DNA from: Epilithonimonas hominis
Lineage (GTDB): Bacteria; Bacteroidota; Bacteroidia; Flavobacteriales; Weeksellaceae
Direction: 5' to 3'
Length of the DNA stretch: 64,000 bases
NCBI RefSeq assembly: GCF_003730015.1
Contig: NZ_RJTU01000047.1
Coordinates: 1 to 64,000 of the forward strand
How positions within the stretch are numbered: position 1 is the stretch's first letter; each line of letters opens with the position of its first letter. The notes beneath the pieces were generated by a model that made no database searches, was not told where the DNA came from, and saw only the letters and a program-made list of their open reading frames with translations. Shown here in pieces: positions 16,169 to 24,771 of the stretch. A program made the translations under genes and the position numbers.

Positions 16169-16191
16169 TATCAATTTTAAACTATAAAATC

Positions 16192-16217
16192 AAACCTTCC
16201 ATTTTTTTGGAAGGTTT
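16192..16217 (+). terminator. terminator after gyrB
   Basis: Perfect 9-bp stem AAACCTTCC / GGAAGGTTT with a T-rich loop and trailing T run. Confidence 0.85.
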
Positions 16218-16265
16218 TTTGTTATAAAATGTTTTTTTAATCATCATTCTAAATAAAAAGAAACT

Positions 16266-17057
16266 ATGAAAAAACTATTCGCAATTCTTTCCATTGTTAC
16301 TTTGCTGTCTTCGTGTTCTAAAACTGAAAATAAAGAAATCAACACCAATAATTCCAGGAATGACAGTCTGAAAACTGAAAAAGCATTTGTTATAGATTCC
16401 GTCCGCGTGCAGGATTCTCTCAAGGTTGCAAAAACGCTAACATTGTCTTTTGAAAAACAGGTTTTGGTATTCCCTGATATTAGTAACAAGATGATTCTTG
16501 ATAGCATTTACAAACCTGCAAATATTGTTGCAGAAGATTATTCTAAAAAATCGTTGACAGATATCCTGGAGAAATTTAAAAAAGAGTATTTGAAAAAAGA
16601 TGATTCCCAGGATTACATGCCAGACTTCAAACAGACTTGGGATGAAGTGTCTGAGATGAAAATGGTTTCTAAAACTGATGATCTACTGACGCTGAAATAT
16701 TCAGGAAGTGGTTACTCAGGAGGCGCGCACGGCTACTATTTTGAAAATTACAAAACATTTGATTTAAAAAATAATAAAGTGATTTCTCAAAATGAAATTT
16801 TCAGAAATCCTTCGGATGCGAATTGGGACAAAATCCTCAAAAATAATTTCAAAGATAAAGATCAAAAGGAAATGATGATCGCAGATAAAATCCAGCTGAA
16901 CAACAATTTTTATTTTGATAGTCAGAAAATCACATTTGTGTATAATCAGTACGAGATTACAGCTTATGCTGCAGGTGTTGTTTATATAACTATGAATTTT
17001 AAGGATATCAAAGATCAGCTGAAACCAGAGTTTATTAGCCAATATATAATTAAATGA
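16266..17057 (+). CDS. DUF3298/RsiV-like lipoprotein
   Basis: Predicted lipoprotein of 263 residues anchored by Cys17 (LLSSCSKTEN). A charged linker to about residue 70 is followed by a domain with the features of the DUF3298/DUF4163 (PdaC/RsiV-like) fold: a KYSGSGYSGGAHGYYFENYKTFDL strand pair and a closing ITFVYNQYEITAYAAGVVYITM segment. Relatives in other bacteria include anti-sigma factor RsiV and peptidoglycan deacetylase accessory domains; whether this one binds lysozyme or acts in the envelope is unknown. It overlaps the next gene by four bases (ATGA), implying coupled expression. Confidence 0.75.
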   Translation: MKKLFAILSIVTLLSSCSKTENKEINTNNSRNDSLKTEKAFVIDSVRVQDSLKVAKTLTLSFEKQVLVFPDISNKMILDSIYKPANIVAEDYSKKSLTDILEKFKKEYLKKDDSQDYMPDFKQTWDEVSEMKMVSKTDDLLTLKYSGSGYSGGAHGYYFENYKTFDLKNNKVISQNEIFRNPSDANWDKILKNNFKDKDQKEMMIADKIQLNNNFYFDSQKITFVYNQYEITAYAAGVVYITMNFKDIKDQLKPEFISQYIIK

Positions 17058-17500
17058 ACCAGAATTTAAAAAATCACCGCAAGTTTTATCCGCTTCATCA
17101 TTTTATATTTTACCCTGTTACACTGGCTTTGCTTGTTTTTTCAGTTGTGAAGTTATGGAACAATATAAACGTTAATTCGGAATTTGTGACCATTTGGGCA
17201 GTAATTTCGGCTATAATTGTTTTGATTATAGTCTTGTCGTTAATGCTTCGTCAGCATTACGCATTGGGACTTCAGGACAGAATTATTGTTAATGAATTTA
17301 AGCTGAGGTATTACACTTTGACAGGAAATCGTTTAGAAAACTCGACTTACCATTTTTCAGATGCCCAGATTTTTGCACTAAGATTTGCAGCAGATGATGA
17401 GCTGATGGATCTGATGCATCAGACAGTACAAAATAATTGGTCTCCTTCGAAGATTAAACGGAATATCAAAAATTGGAAAGCAGATAACAGCAGGGTGTAA
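17054..17500 (+). CDS. DUF6526-like small membrane protein
   Basis: Membrane protein of 148 residues. Two hydrophobic helices are clear: about 20-36 (FYPVTLALLVFSVVKLW) and about 44-64 (TIWAVISAIIVLIIVLSLML). They are followed by a soluble, charged C-terminal part with the RLENSTYHFSDAQIFALRFA and WSPSKIKRNIKNWKAD segments. The N-terminal NHRKFYPLHHF pattern resembles the DUF6526 family, whose function is not established. The start codon overlaps the stop of the upstream lipoprotein gene, so both are expected from one mRNA and may act at the same membrane site. No regulation can be read from the sequence. Confidence 0.65.
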   Translation: MNQNLKNHRKFYPLHHFIFYPVTLALLVFSVVKLWNNINVNSEFVTIWAVISAIIVLIIVLSLMLRQHYALGLQDRIIVNEFKLRYYTLTGNRLENSTYHFSDAQIFALRFAADDELMDLMHQTVQNNWSPSKIKRNIKNWKADNSRV

Positions 17501-17609
17501 AACCGACTTCTCTAACATGAATTAGAGTGGAAATAATATTTTAACTTAAAATTTTCAAAGTCAAGTAAAAAGATTCCATAAAATGACGCTGTAATTCTCT
17601 GAGTATTTT

Positions 17610-17617
17610 TATTTTTG
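17610..17617 (+). promoter_or_regulatory. -7 box TATTTTTG of the lipid kinase gene, possibly leaderless
   Basis: TATTTTTG is separated from the ATG at 17622 by only four bases, so the transcript would begin about at the start codon. Confidence 0.5.
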
Positions 17618-17621
17618 GACA

Positions 17622-18470
17622 ATGCAATTTGCTTTCATCATTAATCCTTATTCGGCTAAGAAAAACTATCAGCCATTTTTGGACAGCCTCCGAAAAAAGG
17701 TTGATAATCCCTTATATCTTGTTTCCAAATCTCTGCAAGATACAGAAGATTTTATTCAGAATAACTGGGAAAATGTAGACGTTTTTGTGGCGGTAGGCGG
17801 AGACGGCACTATATCAGTAGTTGCTCAAAAGTTGATTAATACAAATAAAATTCTGGCTGTTTTCCCTGCTGGTTCTGGCAACGGATTTTCCAACGAAAAT
17901 AATTTTAACAAGAATCTAGACGTCCTGCTTGCGAAAATAAGTAATGAAAAATTTAAGGAAATTGATACGTTTATGGTGAATGATCACTTCTCCATCAACG
18001 TTTCAGGAACTGGTTTTGACGGTAAAGTGGTGAAGGAATTCGAAAAAACAAGTCGAGGTTTTAAAAATTACATCAAAGTTTCCATCAAAACATTTTTTAA
18101 CTACAAACCGATAAAGATCAAATTTTTTGATGAAAACTACAAGCAGTATAATGGAAAATACCTGATGCTGAATATTGCCAACACGAGACAGTTCGGTAAT
18201 AATGCTTACATAGCACCGATGGCCAGCAAAAGTGATGGTTTGGTAGATTTGGTTTTGGTGAAGAAATTTCCTCTGACATATTCCGCATTTTTTGCGTTCC
18301 GGATGTTTACAAAACGGCTTAAGGATGATGAATATGTGACTTATCTTCCTGTTTCCGAAATTGAGTTTAAGGTCAATACAAAAACCTGGCACATCGACGG
18401 CGAATTTAAGAAAATCAAATCACCGATTCACGTCAAGGTGCTGCCGAAGAGTTTGAGGATTTTGGTGTGA
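17622..18470 (+). CDS. diacylglycerol kinase-type lipid kinase (YegS/DgkB family)
   Basis: Soluble or peripheral kinase of 282 residues that probably phosphorylates diacylglycerol or a related lipid. It has the DAGK catalytic-domain signatures: the N-terminal FIINPYSAKKNY strand-loop, VAVGGDGTISVVAQKL with the GGDGT ATP-binding loop (about residues 65-69), and FPAGSGNGFSN. The C-terminal beta-rich half ends with WHIDGEFKKIKSPIHVKVLPKSLRI, as in other members. The exact lipid substrate cannot be read from sequence; phosphatidate recycling is the likeliest use. Its stop codon directly abuts the stop of the convergent vapC gene with no terminator between them. Confidence 0.85.
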   Translation: MQFAFIINPYSAKKNYQPFLDSLRKKVDNPLYLVSKSLQDTEDFIQNNWENVDVFVAVGGDGTISVVAQKLINTNKILAVFPAGSGNGFSNENNFNKNLDVLLAKISNEKFKEIDTFMVNDHFSINVSGTGFDGKVVKEFEKTSRGFKNYIKVSIKTFFNYKPIKIKFFDENYKQYNGKYLMLNIANTRQFGNNAYIAPMASKSDGLVDLVLVKKFPLTYSAFFAFRMFTKRLKDDEYVTYLPVSEIEFKVNTKTWHIDGEFKKIKSPIHVKVLPKSLRILV

Positions 18471-18875
18471 TTAATTTCTCTCGAACCAATTTTCCGTTTT
18501 AAGATTTTCTATGTTTTTGAAATCTTTTATATTATCTGTAACCAAAGTTAATTTGTGAGTTAGAGCCGTTACACCTAGAATCAGATCAAATTCATCGTGC
18601 AAAGGGGTTCCGTTTTTTCTTAATTTGACTTTGATTTCAGCATATTTATCAACGGAACCAATAATTGGAATAATAGAAAGCCCTCCGACAAATCTATCAA
18701 CGGCTTTGTGAGATTGCTTTGGATTGGCACTGTTTTCAGCGCCAAATTTAAGTTCAAATACAGTTAATTCGGATATGAAGCAGTTTGAGATTCCTTTTTC
18801 TCGGATAATTTCGTCAAGTTTGAGTTTTCCGCGCAGAAAGAAAATACAAATATTGGTGTCGAGAAGATATTGCAT
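18471..18875 (-). CDS. vapC: PIN-domain toxin, VapC family
   Basis: Putative endoribonuclease toxin of 134 residues. The PIN-domain acidic set is complete: Asp6 in LLDTNICI, Glu41 in FELKFGAE, Asp97 in HDEFDLILGVTAL, and Asp114/Asp118 in LVTDNIKDF. VapC enzymes usually cut initiator tRNA or other structured RNAs; the target here is unknown. It lies 6 bases downstream of the small gene at 18882-19121, the normal antitoxin-toxin order. The gene abuts the convergent lipid kinase stop with no spacer, so its transcript probably runs antisense into that gene. Confidence 0.85.
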   Translation of the reverse strand: MQYLLDTNICIFFLRGKLKLDEIIREKGISNCFISELTVFELKFGAENSANPKQSHKAVDRFVGGLSIIPIIGSVDKYAEIKVKLRKNGTPLHDEFDLILGVTALTHKLTLVTDNIKDFKNIENLKTENWFERN

Positions 18876-18881
18876 AATGAA

Positions 18882-19121
18882 TTAGAAATTCAAATCCTTT
18901 TCTCTGAATTTTCTATTTTCTTTAATTTCTAAAATAATATCCTCTGCTAACTTTTCATCAGAAAATGCACCAAAAGAATTGAAAAAATCCATTTCCTTAC
19001 TTTTTTTTTCTTTTTTTAGAGATTTGGTTAATTTTTCTAATAATTCCATTTTTCCGATAGAACTCAGATTATCTATCAGGTTAGAATAAGTTTCAATGAT
19101 ATTTTTTTCTGCGTAAGTCAT
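18882..19121 (-). CDS. putative antitoxin partner of VapC
   Basis: Small charged protein of 79 residues. It has no recognisable ribbon-helix-helix or AbrB DNA-binding signature. An N-terminal helix-rich part with a basic patch (KLTKSLKKEKKSK) is followed by the tail FGAFSDEKLAEDIILEIKEN and FREKDLNF, which resembles the toxin-neutralising tail of small antitoxins found next to VapC in Bacteroidetes. The assignment rests mainly on position, size and this tail. Start at the ATG at 19121. Antitoxins usually repress their own promoter; no operator could be identified here. Confidence 0.65.
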   Translation of the reverse strand: MTYAEKNIIETYSNLIDNLSSIGKMELLEKLTKSLKKEKKSKEMDFFNSFGAFSDEKLAEDIILEIKENRKFREKDLNF

Positions 19122-19134
19122 TTCTGTATTTTTA

Positions 19135-19433
19135 TCAAATATAAGAAAATATTAATTTGTTTGTAATTACAGGTTTAAAGAAAATCAAATCCCGATTTGA
19201 TGTAGCTAATAAAATTCGAATTTTAATTTCTATTTTTTTTCTCTTATCTATTATATCTTCAGTTTTAATAGTATTAGAACCTCCTTTATAATATAATTTC
19301 CCGACAATATTATTAGCATCTGATGCATATGAAACTGTTAATCCAAAACTATAAAGAATATAGCTTATCGTTAATTGATTTTATTAATGTCGTGTTGAGA
19401 TGTTTTGCCTTTTTTAACAATAATACTTTTCAT
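19135..19433 (-). pseudogene. possible frameshifted gene remnant upstream of the antitoxin
   Basis: On the minus strand a short frame opens with ATG at 19433 (MKSIIVKKGKTSQHDINKIN, then stop). One frame over, an open stretch without start codon continues for about 75 codons to a stop at 19135, reading for example SYASDANNIVGKLYYKGGSN and KTEDIIDKRKKIEIKIRI. The two join smoothly if a single frameshift is assumed near 19380. No protein family is recognised. It may instead be non-coding sequence that is open by chance. Confidence 0.3.
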
Positions 19434-19523
19434 ATTTCTAGTTCCACTTTATTTGCTAATTTATTAATATTAATTTCTCATTCATAATTATTTTAAAAGA
19501 TTTAAAACCACTAAAAATTTCCC

Positions 19524-19531
19524 TATTTTTG
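19524..19531 (+). promoter_or_regulatory. -7 box TATTTTTG of the HD phosphohydrolase gene
   Basis: TATTTTTG 22 bases before the GTG start at 19554; probable first promoter of the lipid A cluster. Confidence 0.5.
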
Positions 19532-19553
19532 TATCAATCATCACTAATCAATT

Positions 19554-20777
19554 GTGCAAAACAAACTGAAAATCATCAATGATCCGGTTCACGGATTTAT
19601 CAAAATTCCTCACGAGATTTTATTCGATATCATCGAACATCCTTATTTCCAAAGGTTGAGAAGGATTTCCCAAACCGGACTGCTTTCACTCATTTTTCCC
19701 GGCGCAAAACATACCAGGTTTCATCACGCGTTAGGAGCAATGAACCTGATGTTCAAAGCATTGGAGACATTGAAGTTGAAAGGTGTGAAGATTTCAAAAG
19801 ATGAGGAAAAAGCGGCTATGCTGGCGATTCTGATGCACGATATTGGTCACGGACCGTTTTCGCACGCTTTGGAAAATATGCTGATGGACGATTGGCATCA
19901 CGAGAAAATCTCGATTTTACTGATGAACCGGCTGAATAAAGAATTCAAAGGAAAACTGGATCTCGCCATTGAAATGTTTCAGGGAAAATACCACAGGATG
20001 TTTTTCAACCAATTGATTTCCTCCCAGCTGGATGTAGACAGGATGGATTATCTGAAGCGGGACAGCTTTTACACAGGCGTTTCCGAAGGCAGCGTGAATG
20101 TAGAGCGAATTATTTCTATGATGAATGTGAGTGAAGAGCAGCTGGTGATAGACACGAAAGGTATTTATTCAATTGAAAATTACCTTACGGCCAGGATGTT
20201 TATGTACTGGCAGGTCTATTACCATAAAACAGCAGCTTTGGCAGAACATATTCTGGTTCAGATCCTTAACAGGGCAAAATTTCTTGTGTCGCAAAATGTC
20301 GACTTGGAAGCGCCTTCTAATTTGAAATATTTTTTAGTCAAGAATCAATTTGATGAAGCTACAGAAGAAGATATCAGAAGATTTACAATGCTGGATGATA
20401 TGGACGTGTTTCAGGCTATAAAAGTCTGGACGGAAAACGAAGATTTTATACTTGCAAAACTATGCAGAACAGTTATTTACAGAGAGTTTCCGAAAAGTAT
20501 CATTTCATCGAAACCTTTTTCTGATGACTTTTTGAAACAAAATATAGAAAAAGTCAACCAATATTTCAGGATTGACAATGGAGGAGAATTAGTAGGGCAG
20601 ATTTCTCGATCTTTATTGCCCTATGATACAGAAAAACAACCAATTTACATAATGGATAAAAATGGAAACAAACTAAAGCTTGAAGAGTCAGAAAATCAGA
20701 TACTATTCGGTTGTATGGAAAACCCTACGAAGAAGTATATTTTTTACTGTCCTAGAGAAATTTGGGATTTGAAGTAA
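19554..20777 (+). CDS. HD-domain phosphohydrolase (dGTPase-like)
   Basis: Cytoplasmic metal-dependent phosphohydrolase of 407 residues, similar in layout to deoxynucleoside triphosphate triphosphohydrolase-like proteins such as YwfO. Visible motifs are KIINDPVHGFIKIP at the N-terminus, RRISQTGLL, TRFHHALGAMNL with the first metal-binding His, and ILMHDIGHGPFSHALE, the HD signature (about residue 95). SQLDVDRMDYLKRDSFYTG supplies the last ligand. The start is a GTG; no ATG exists between the promoter and the conserved N-terminus. It heads the lpxD-lpxC/fabZ-lpxA group, an arrangement I associate with Flavobacteriia, but any link to lipid A is unproven. Substrate not determinable. Confidence 0.85.
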   Translation: MQNKLKIINDPVHGFIKIPHEILFDIIEHPYFQRLRRISQTGLLSLIFPGAKHTRFHHALGAMNLMFKALETLKLKGVKISKDEEKAAMLAILMHDIGHGPFSHALENMLMDDWHHEKISILLMNRLNKEFKGKLDLAIEMFQGKYHRMFFNQLISSQLDVDRMDYLKRDSFYTGVSEGSVNVERIISMMNVSEEQLVIDTKGIYSIENYLTARMFMYWQVYYHKTAALAEHILVQILNRAKFLVSQNVDLEAPSNLKYFLVKNQFDEATEEDIRRFTMLDDMDVFQAIKVWTENEDFILAKLCRTVIYREFPKSIISSKPFSDDFLKQNIEKVNQYFRIDNGGELVGQISRSLLPYDTEKQPIYIMDKNGNKLKLEESENQILFGCMENPTKKYIFYCPREIWDLK

Positions 20778-20827
20778 AACTAATTTTGAATCGTTATAAA
20801 AATTTAAGAGATAATTAATAAAATATT

Positions 20828-20835
20828 TATCTTTG
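20828..20835 (+). promoter_or_regulatory. -7 box TATCTTTG of lpxD, possibly leaderless
   Basis: TATCTTTG followed by six bases and the lpxD ATG at 20842. A start at 20833 (TTG) would lie inside the box, which argues against it. Confidence 0.5.
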
Positions 20836-20841
20836 CAAACT

Positions 20842-21861
20842 ATGGAATTCAGTGCAGAGCAGATTGCCGGTTTAATAAACGGAAGGATCATTGGAGACGG
20901 AAACACATTTATTACAGGTGTTTCTCCAATCGAAAATGGCCAGAAAGGCCACTTATCTTTTGTGGGACAAAGTCGTTTCGCTCATTATATGGATGATACA
21001 GACTGTGCCGTTCTCATCGTTTCTGAAAATCTGTTGGAGGACAAAGCCTACAATCCAGTGATTATAGCTGTAGAAGATGCTTATCTTTCTTTTCAGGTTC
21101 TGATGAATCTTTATCAGGAAATGCAGGGCAGAAAAACGGGAATAGAACAAGGTTCTTTTTTTCATGAAACTGCAAAAGTAGGCGAAGGTGTTTACATCGG
21201 TGCATTTACATATGTTTCAGAAAAGGCGAAAATTGGTGATAACACGCAGATTTTTCCTCATGTTTATATTGGCAAAGGAGTGAAAATCGGTAAAAATTGT
21301 AAGATTGACAGCGGTGCAAGAATCTATGATTATTGTATTGTTGGAGACAATTGTGTGATTCATTCCAACACGGTAGTTGGCGGAGACGGATTCGGATTCC
21401 AGCCGACAGCGGAAGGTTTCAAAAAAATTCCTCAACTGGGAAATGTCATTATAGAGGATGATGTAGAAATCGGTTCCAATTGCAGTATTGACAGAGCAAC
21501 GATTGGTTCAACCATTATTGGAAAAGGAACTAAGATTGATAATCTGATACAGATTGCTCACAATGTGAAGATCGGACAAAATAATGTAATTGCTGCACAG
21601 GCTGGCATTGCAGGTTCTACGGTTATCGGTGACTGGAATCAAATTGGCGGACAGGTTGGTATTGTCGGTCATATCAAAATAGGAAATCAGGTGAAGATAC
21701 AGGCTCAGAGTGGTGTCAATTCATCAGCTAAAGATGGAGAAATATTGTATGGCTCGCCTGCAATCAACTACGGCGATTACAGAAGAAACTATGTTCATTT
21801 CCGAAATTTTACGGAGATTGTCAAAAGAATAAACGAATTAGAAAATAAAAAATCAGAGTAA
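20842..21861 (+). CDS. lpxD: UDP-3-O-acylglucosamine N-acyltransferase
   Basis: Third step of lipid A synthesis: adds the N-linked 3-hydroxyacyl chain from acyl-ACP to UDP-3-O-acylglucosamine. The protein has 339 residues. A uridine-binding N-terminal domain (about 1-100, QIAGLINGRIIGDGN, GHLSFVGQSRF) precedes the left-handed beta-helix of hexapeptide repeats. The helix contains VGGDGFGFQPT and the catalytic His in LIQIAHNVKIG, and the protein ends with a helical tail YGDYRRNYVHFRNF. The ATG at 20842 is preferred to the in-frame TTG at 20833. Followed by lpxC/fabZ and lpxA in pathway-related order. Confidence 0.93.
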   Translation: MEFSAEQIAGLINGRIIGDGNTFITGVSPIENGQKGHLSFVGQSRFAHYMDDTDCAVLIVSENLLEDKAYNPVIIAVEDAYLSFQVLMNLYQEMQGRKTGIEQGSFFHETAKVGEGVYIGAFTYVSEKAKIGDNTQIFPHVYIGKGVKIGKNCKIDSGARIYDYCIVGDNCVIHSNTVVGGDGFGFQPTAEGFKKIPQLGNVIIEDDVEIGSNCSIDRATIGSTIIGKGTKIDNLIQIAHNVKIGQNNVIAAQAGIAGSTVIGDWNQIGGQVGIVGHIKIGNQVKIQAQSGVNSSAKDGEILYGSPAINYGDYRRNYVHFRNFTEIVKRINELENKKSE

Positions 21862-21908
21862 AAGTCTCAGGAGAAAGAAGTCATTCTTCCCGCCTCAAAA
21901 CTAATACA

Positions 21909-23303
21909 ATGAGTGATAAACAAAAAACCATCAAAGAAGACATCCAGCTTTCTGGAATTGGTCTTCACACAGGAAGAGAAGTTAATCTGACCATTAAACC
22001 GGCAAAGGAAAACACCGGATTTGTGTTCGTAAGAACTGATCTGGAAGGACGTCCGCAGGTAGAAGCGGATGTAAACTACGTAACCACCACAGAAAGGGGA
22101 ACTACTCTCGAGAAGCTGGGCGTCAAAATCCATACTTGCGAACATCTATTGGCAGCTCTTGTTGGAATGGATATCGACAATGCAATCTTGGAAATGAACA
22201 GTGCGGAACCACCAATTTTAGACGGTTCTTCCAAATTCTTTGTAGAAGCTATTGAAAAAGTAGGCATTGTAGAGCAGGATTTACCGAGAGAATATCTCGT
22301 CATCAAAGAAGTGATGAACTATATTGATCCGTCAACTGGTTCTGAACTGACTGTGATACCTGCAGACGATTACGAAATTACCACGATGGTAGATTTTGGG
22401 ACCAAAGTTTTGGGTACCCAAAATGCCAGTATGAAAAATATTTCCGAGTTCCGGGACGAAATTGCACCAGCCAGAACTTTCAGCTTTCTTCACGAATTGG
22501 AACAGTTACTGGACGCCAATCTCATAAAAGGAGGTGACATCAGCAACGCTATTGTGTATGTTGATAAAGAACTGACGCAGGAAACAACTGAAAAACTGAA
22601 AGTTGCTTTTGGTAAAGATGAAGTTTCTATCCGCCCGAACGGAATTTTGGATAACCTAAACCTTAACTTTCCAAACGAAGCTGCGAGACATAAATTATTA
22701 GATGTCATCGGAGATTTAGCTCTTGTTGGTGTAAGAATCAAAGGAAGGGTAATTGCCAATAAACCAGGACACTTTGTGAACACTCAGTTTGCGAAAAAAT
22801 TAAACAGACAATACAAATTGCAGAAAAGAAAAAATGTTCCTGATTTCGACCTCAAGGCTGAGCCTGTATTCGATATCAATGGAATTATGAAACTTTTGCC
22901 ACACAGACCACCGTTTCTGTTGGTAGATAAGATTTTAGAATTGTCTGATACACATGTGGTTGGACTAAAAAATGTGTCCATGAACGAACCGTTTTTTGTC
23001 GGACACTTTCCGAAAGAACCAGTAATGCCAGGTGTACTTCAGGTAGAAGCCATGGCACAGGTAGGCGGAATTTTGGTTTTGGCCAATGTCCCGGACCCTG
23101 AAAATTATTCCACTTACTTTGTAAAGATGGATAATGTAAAATTTAAGAAAAAAGTAGTTCCCGGTGATCAGGTGATCTTCAAGATCGAATTGATGGAACC
23201 AATCAGAAGGGGAATTGTTCATATGCAAGGCTACGGATATGTTGGTGACAGCGTAGTTGTAGAAGGTGAGCTGATGGCTCAGGTTGCAAAAAATAAAATG
23301 TAA
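21909..23303 (+). CDS. lpxC/fabZ: bifunctional LpxC deacetylase / FabZ dehydratase
   Basis: Fusion of 464 residues. The N-terminal half is LpxC, the zinc deacetylase that commits UDP-3-O-acyl-GlcNAc to lipid A: SGIGLHTGREV at the start, zinc motif HTCEH at 75-79, and GHFVNTQFAKKL near residue 295. From about residue 318 the chain is FabZ, the 3-hydroxyacyl-ACP dehydratase of fatty acid synthesis: LLPHRPPFLLVDKI with the active His at 332 and PGVLQVEAMAQ with the catalytic Glu. The two enzymes share the 3-hydroxyacyl-ACP branch point, and the fusion is known from Bacteroidetes. The gene sits between lpxD and lpxA with a 3-base gap to the latter. Confidence 0.96.
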   Translation: MSDKQKTIKEDIQLSGIGLHTGREVNLTIKPAKENTGFVFVRTDLEGRPQVEADVNYVTTTERGTTLEKLGVKIHTCEHLLAALVGMDIDNAILEMNSAEPPILDGSSKFFVEAIEKVGIVEQDLPREYLVIKEVMNYIDPSTGSELTVIPADDYEITTMVDFGTKVLGTQNASMKNISEFRDEIAPARTFSFLHELEQLLDANLIKGGDISNAIVYVDKELTQETTEKLKVAFGKDEVSIRPNGILDNLNLNFPNEAARHKLLDVIGDLALVGVRIKGRVIANKPGHFVNTQFAKKLNRQYKLQKRKNVPDFDLKAEPVFDINGIMKLLPHRPPFLLVDKILELSDTHVVGLKNVSMNEPFFVGHFPKEPVMPGVLQVEAMAQVGGILVLANVPDPENYSTYFVKMDNVKFKKKVVPGDQVIFKIELMEPIRRGIVHMQGYGYVGDSVVVEGELMAQVAKNKM

Positions 23304-23306
23304 TTT

Positions 23307-24095
23307 ATGATTCACCAGCTTACAGCAGTAGATCCTCGCGCAAAAATCGGTAAAAATGTAACCGTAGAACCATTCACCACTATCGCCTCAGATGTGGTCA
23401 TCGGAGCAGGAACATGGATTGGCTCCAATGTAACGATAATGGATGGCGCAAGAATTGGGAAGAACTGCAAAATTTTTCCTGGGACAGTGATTTCAGCTAT
23501 TCCGCAGGATCTGAAATTCGACGGAGAAGATACCCAGACCATTATTGGTGATAATACAACGCTTAGGGAATGCGTAACCATAAACCGGGGAACAAAAGCA
23601 TTGGGCTATACCAAAGTGGGAAATGATTGCCTGATTATGGCAACTTCTCACGTGGCACACGATTGTGTACTTGGGAATAATGTTATAATAGCTAACGGAT
23701 GCGGTATTGCAGGTCACGTGGAGATTGGTGATTTTGTGGTGATGGGAGGACTGTCCGCAGTTCAACAGTTCGGAAAAATAGGTAAGCACGTTATGATTTC
23801 AGGAGGCTCACTCATCAGAAAAGATATTCCACCTTATGTTAAGGTTGCAAGAGAGCCAATTTCTTACGCAGGTATTAATTCTGTAGGGCTTAGAAGAAGG
23901 GGATTTACAAATGATAAAATTTTTGAAATCCAGAAAATTTATAGAGCGATTTTCCAAATGAAGATGAACACCACCCAAGCCATCGAGTATATCGAAAAAG
24001 AAATGCTCCCTACGATGGAAAGAGACGAAATCATAACTTTTATCCAAAACTCACCCAGAGGAATCGTAAAAGGTTACGGATCAACAAAAGAATAA
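23307..24095 (+). CDS. lpxA: UDP-N-acetylglucosamine acyltransferase
   Basis: First step of lipid A synthesis: transfers a 3-hydroxyacyl chain from ACP to UDP-GlcNAc. The 262-residue chain is mostly left-handed beta-helix hexapeptide repeats from residue 1 to about 190. The catalytic His is His118 in the SHVAHDCVLGNN motif. A short helical C-terminus (RRRGFTNDKIFEIQKIYRAI) matches the trimerisation tail of LpxA. It begins 3 bases after lpxC/fabZ and is certainly in the same transcript. A weak inverted repeat AATCATAAA / TTTATGATT lies in the 93-base gap to efp. Confidence 0.96.
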   Translation: MIHQLTAVDPRAKIGKNVTVEPFTTIASDVVIGAGTWIGSNVTIMDGARIGKNCKIFPGTVISAIPQDLKFDGEDTQTIIGDNTTLRECVTINRGTKALGYTKVGNDCLIMATSHVAHDCVLGNNVIIANGCGIAGHVEIGDFVVMGGLSAVQQFGKIGKHVMISGGSLIRKDIPPYVKVAREPISYAGINSVGLRRRGFTNDKIFEIQKIYRAIFQMKMNTTQAIEYIEKEMLPTMERDEIITFIQNSPRGIVKGYGSTKE

Positions 24096-24188
24096 GAAAT
24101 ATTTTGAATCATAAAATTAAAAGTAATAACTAGACTTTATGATTTAACATTTATACAAATTATAATAATAAAGAGAATATAAAACTTA

Positions 24189-24752
24189 ATGGCAACAAGT
24201 AACGATATCAAAAAAGGCCTTTGTATAGAATTTAGCAATGACATCTACAAAGTCATCGAATTTTTGCATGTAAAACCAGGAAAAGGTCCAGCGTTTGTAA
24301 GAACAAAATTGAAATCCGTAACCAACGGAAAAGTGGTGGATAACACGTTTTCCGCAGGTCATAAAATAGATGAGGTAAAAGTAATTACCAGAAAATTCCA
24401 ATATCTTTATGAAGATGATAACGGATTCCATTTTATGAACAATGATGACTTTTCTCAAATCTATCTTGACAAAGAAATGATTGAAAATTCTCAGTTTATG
24501 AAAGCGGGAGAAGAAGTAACCATTATTTTAAAAGAAGCAGATGAAGTGCCACTTTCTGCAGAAATCCCACCAACTGTATATCTAGAGGTAGTAGAAGCTG
24601 ATCCGGGTGTGAAAGGAAACACAGCTACCAACGCTCTTAAAAATGCAATAGTAGAAACAGGTGCAAGGGTAATGGTTCCGCTTTTTATAGAACCAGGCGA
24701 CAAAATCAAAGTTAATACTGAAGACGGCTCTTATCTAGAAAGAGTGAAGTAA
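24189..24752 (+). CDS. efp: translation elongation factor P
   Basis: Ribosome-binding factor that relieves stalling at polyproline stretches. The 187-residue chain has the three-beta-barrel EF-P layout: KOW-like domain I (SNDIKKGLCIEF), the tip loop HVKPGKGPAFV with Lys32 at the position that contacts the P-site tRNA and is often modified, and domains II-III ending GDKIKVNTEDGSYLERVK. No epmA-like or ymfI-like modification gene is nearby. It lies between lpxA and a second lpxD-type gene and ends in a terminator at 24772. Confidence 0.96.
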   Translation: MATSNDIKKGLCIEFSNDIYKVIEFLHVKPGKGPAFVRTKLKSVTNGKVVDNTFSAGHKIDEVKVITRKFQYLYEDDNGFHFMNNDDFSQIYLDKEMIENSQFMKAGEEVTIILKEADEVPLSAEIPPTVYLEVVEADPGVKGNTATNALKNAIVETGARVMVPLFIEPGDKIKVNTEDGSYLERVK

Positions 24753-24771
24753 AAATTCGATGCAGTTATAG

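Noticed and set aside
24107-24144. efp terminator or leader hairpin AATCATAAA / TTTATGATT
   Set aside because: Weak A-T stem with a 20-base loop and no T tract.
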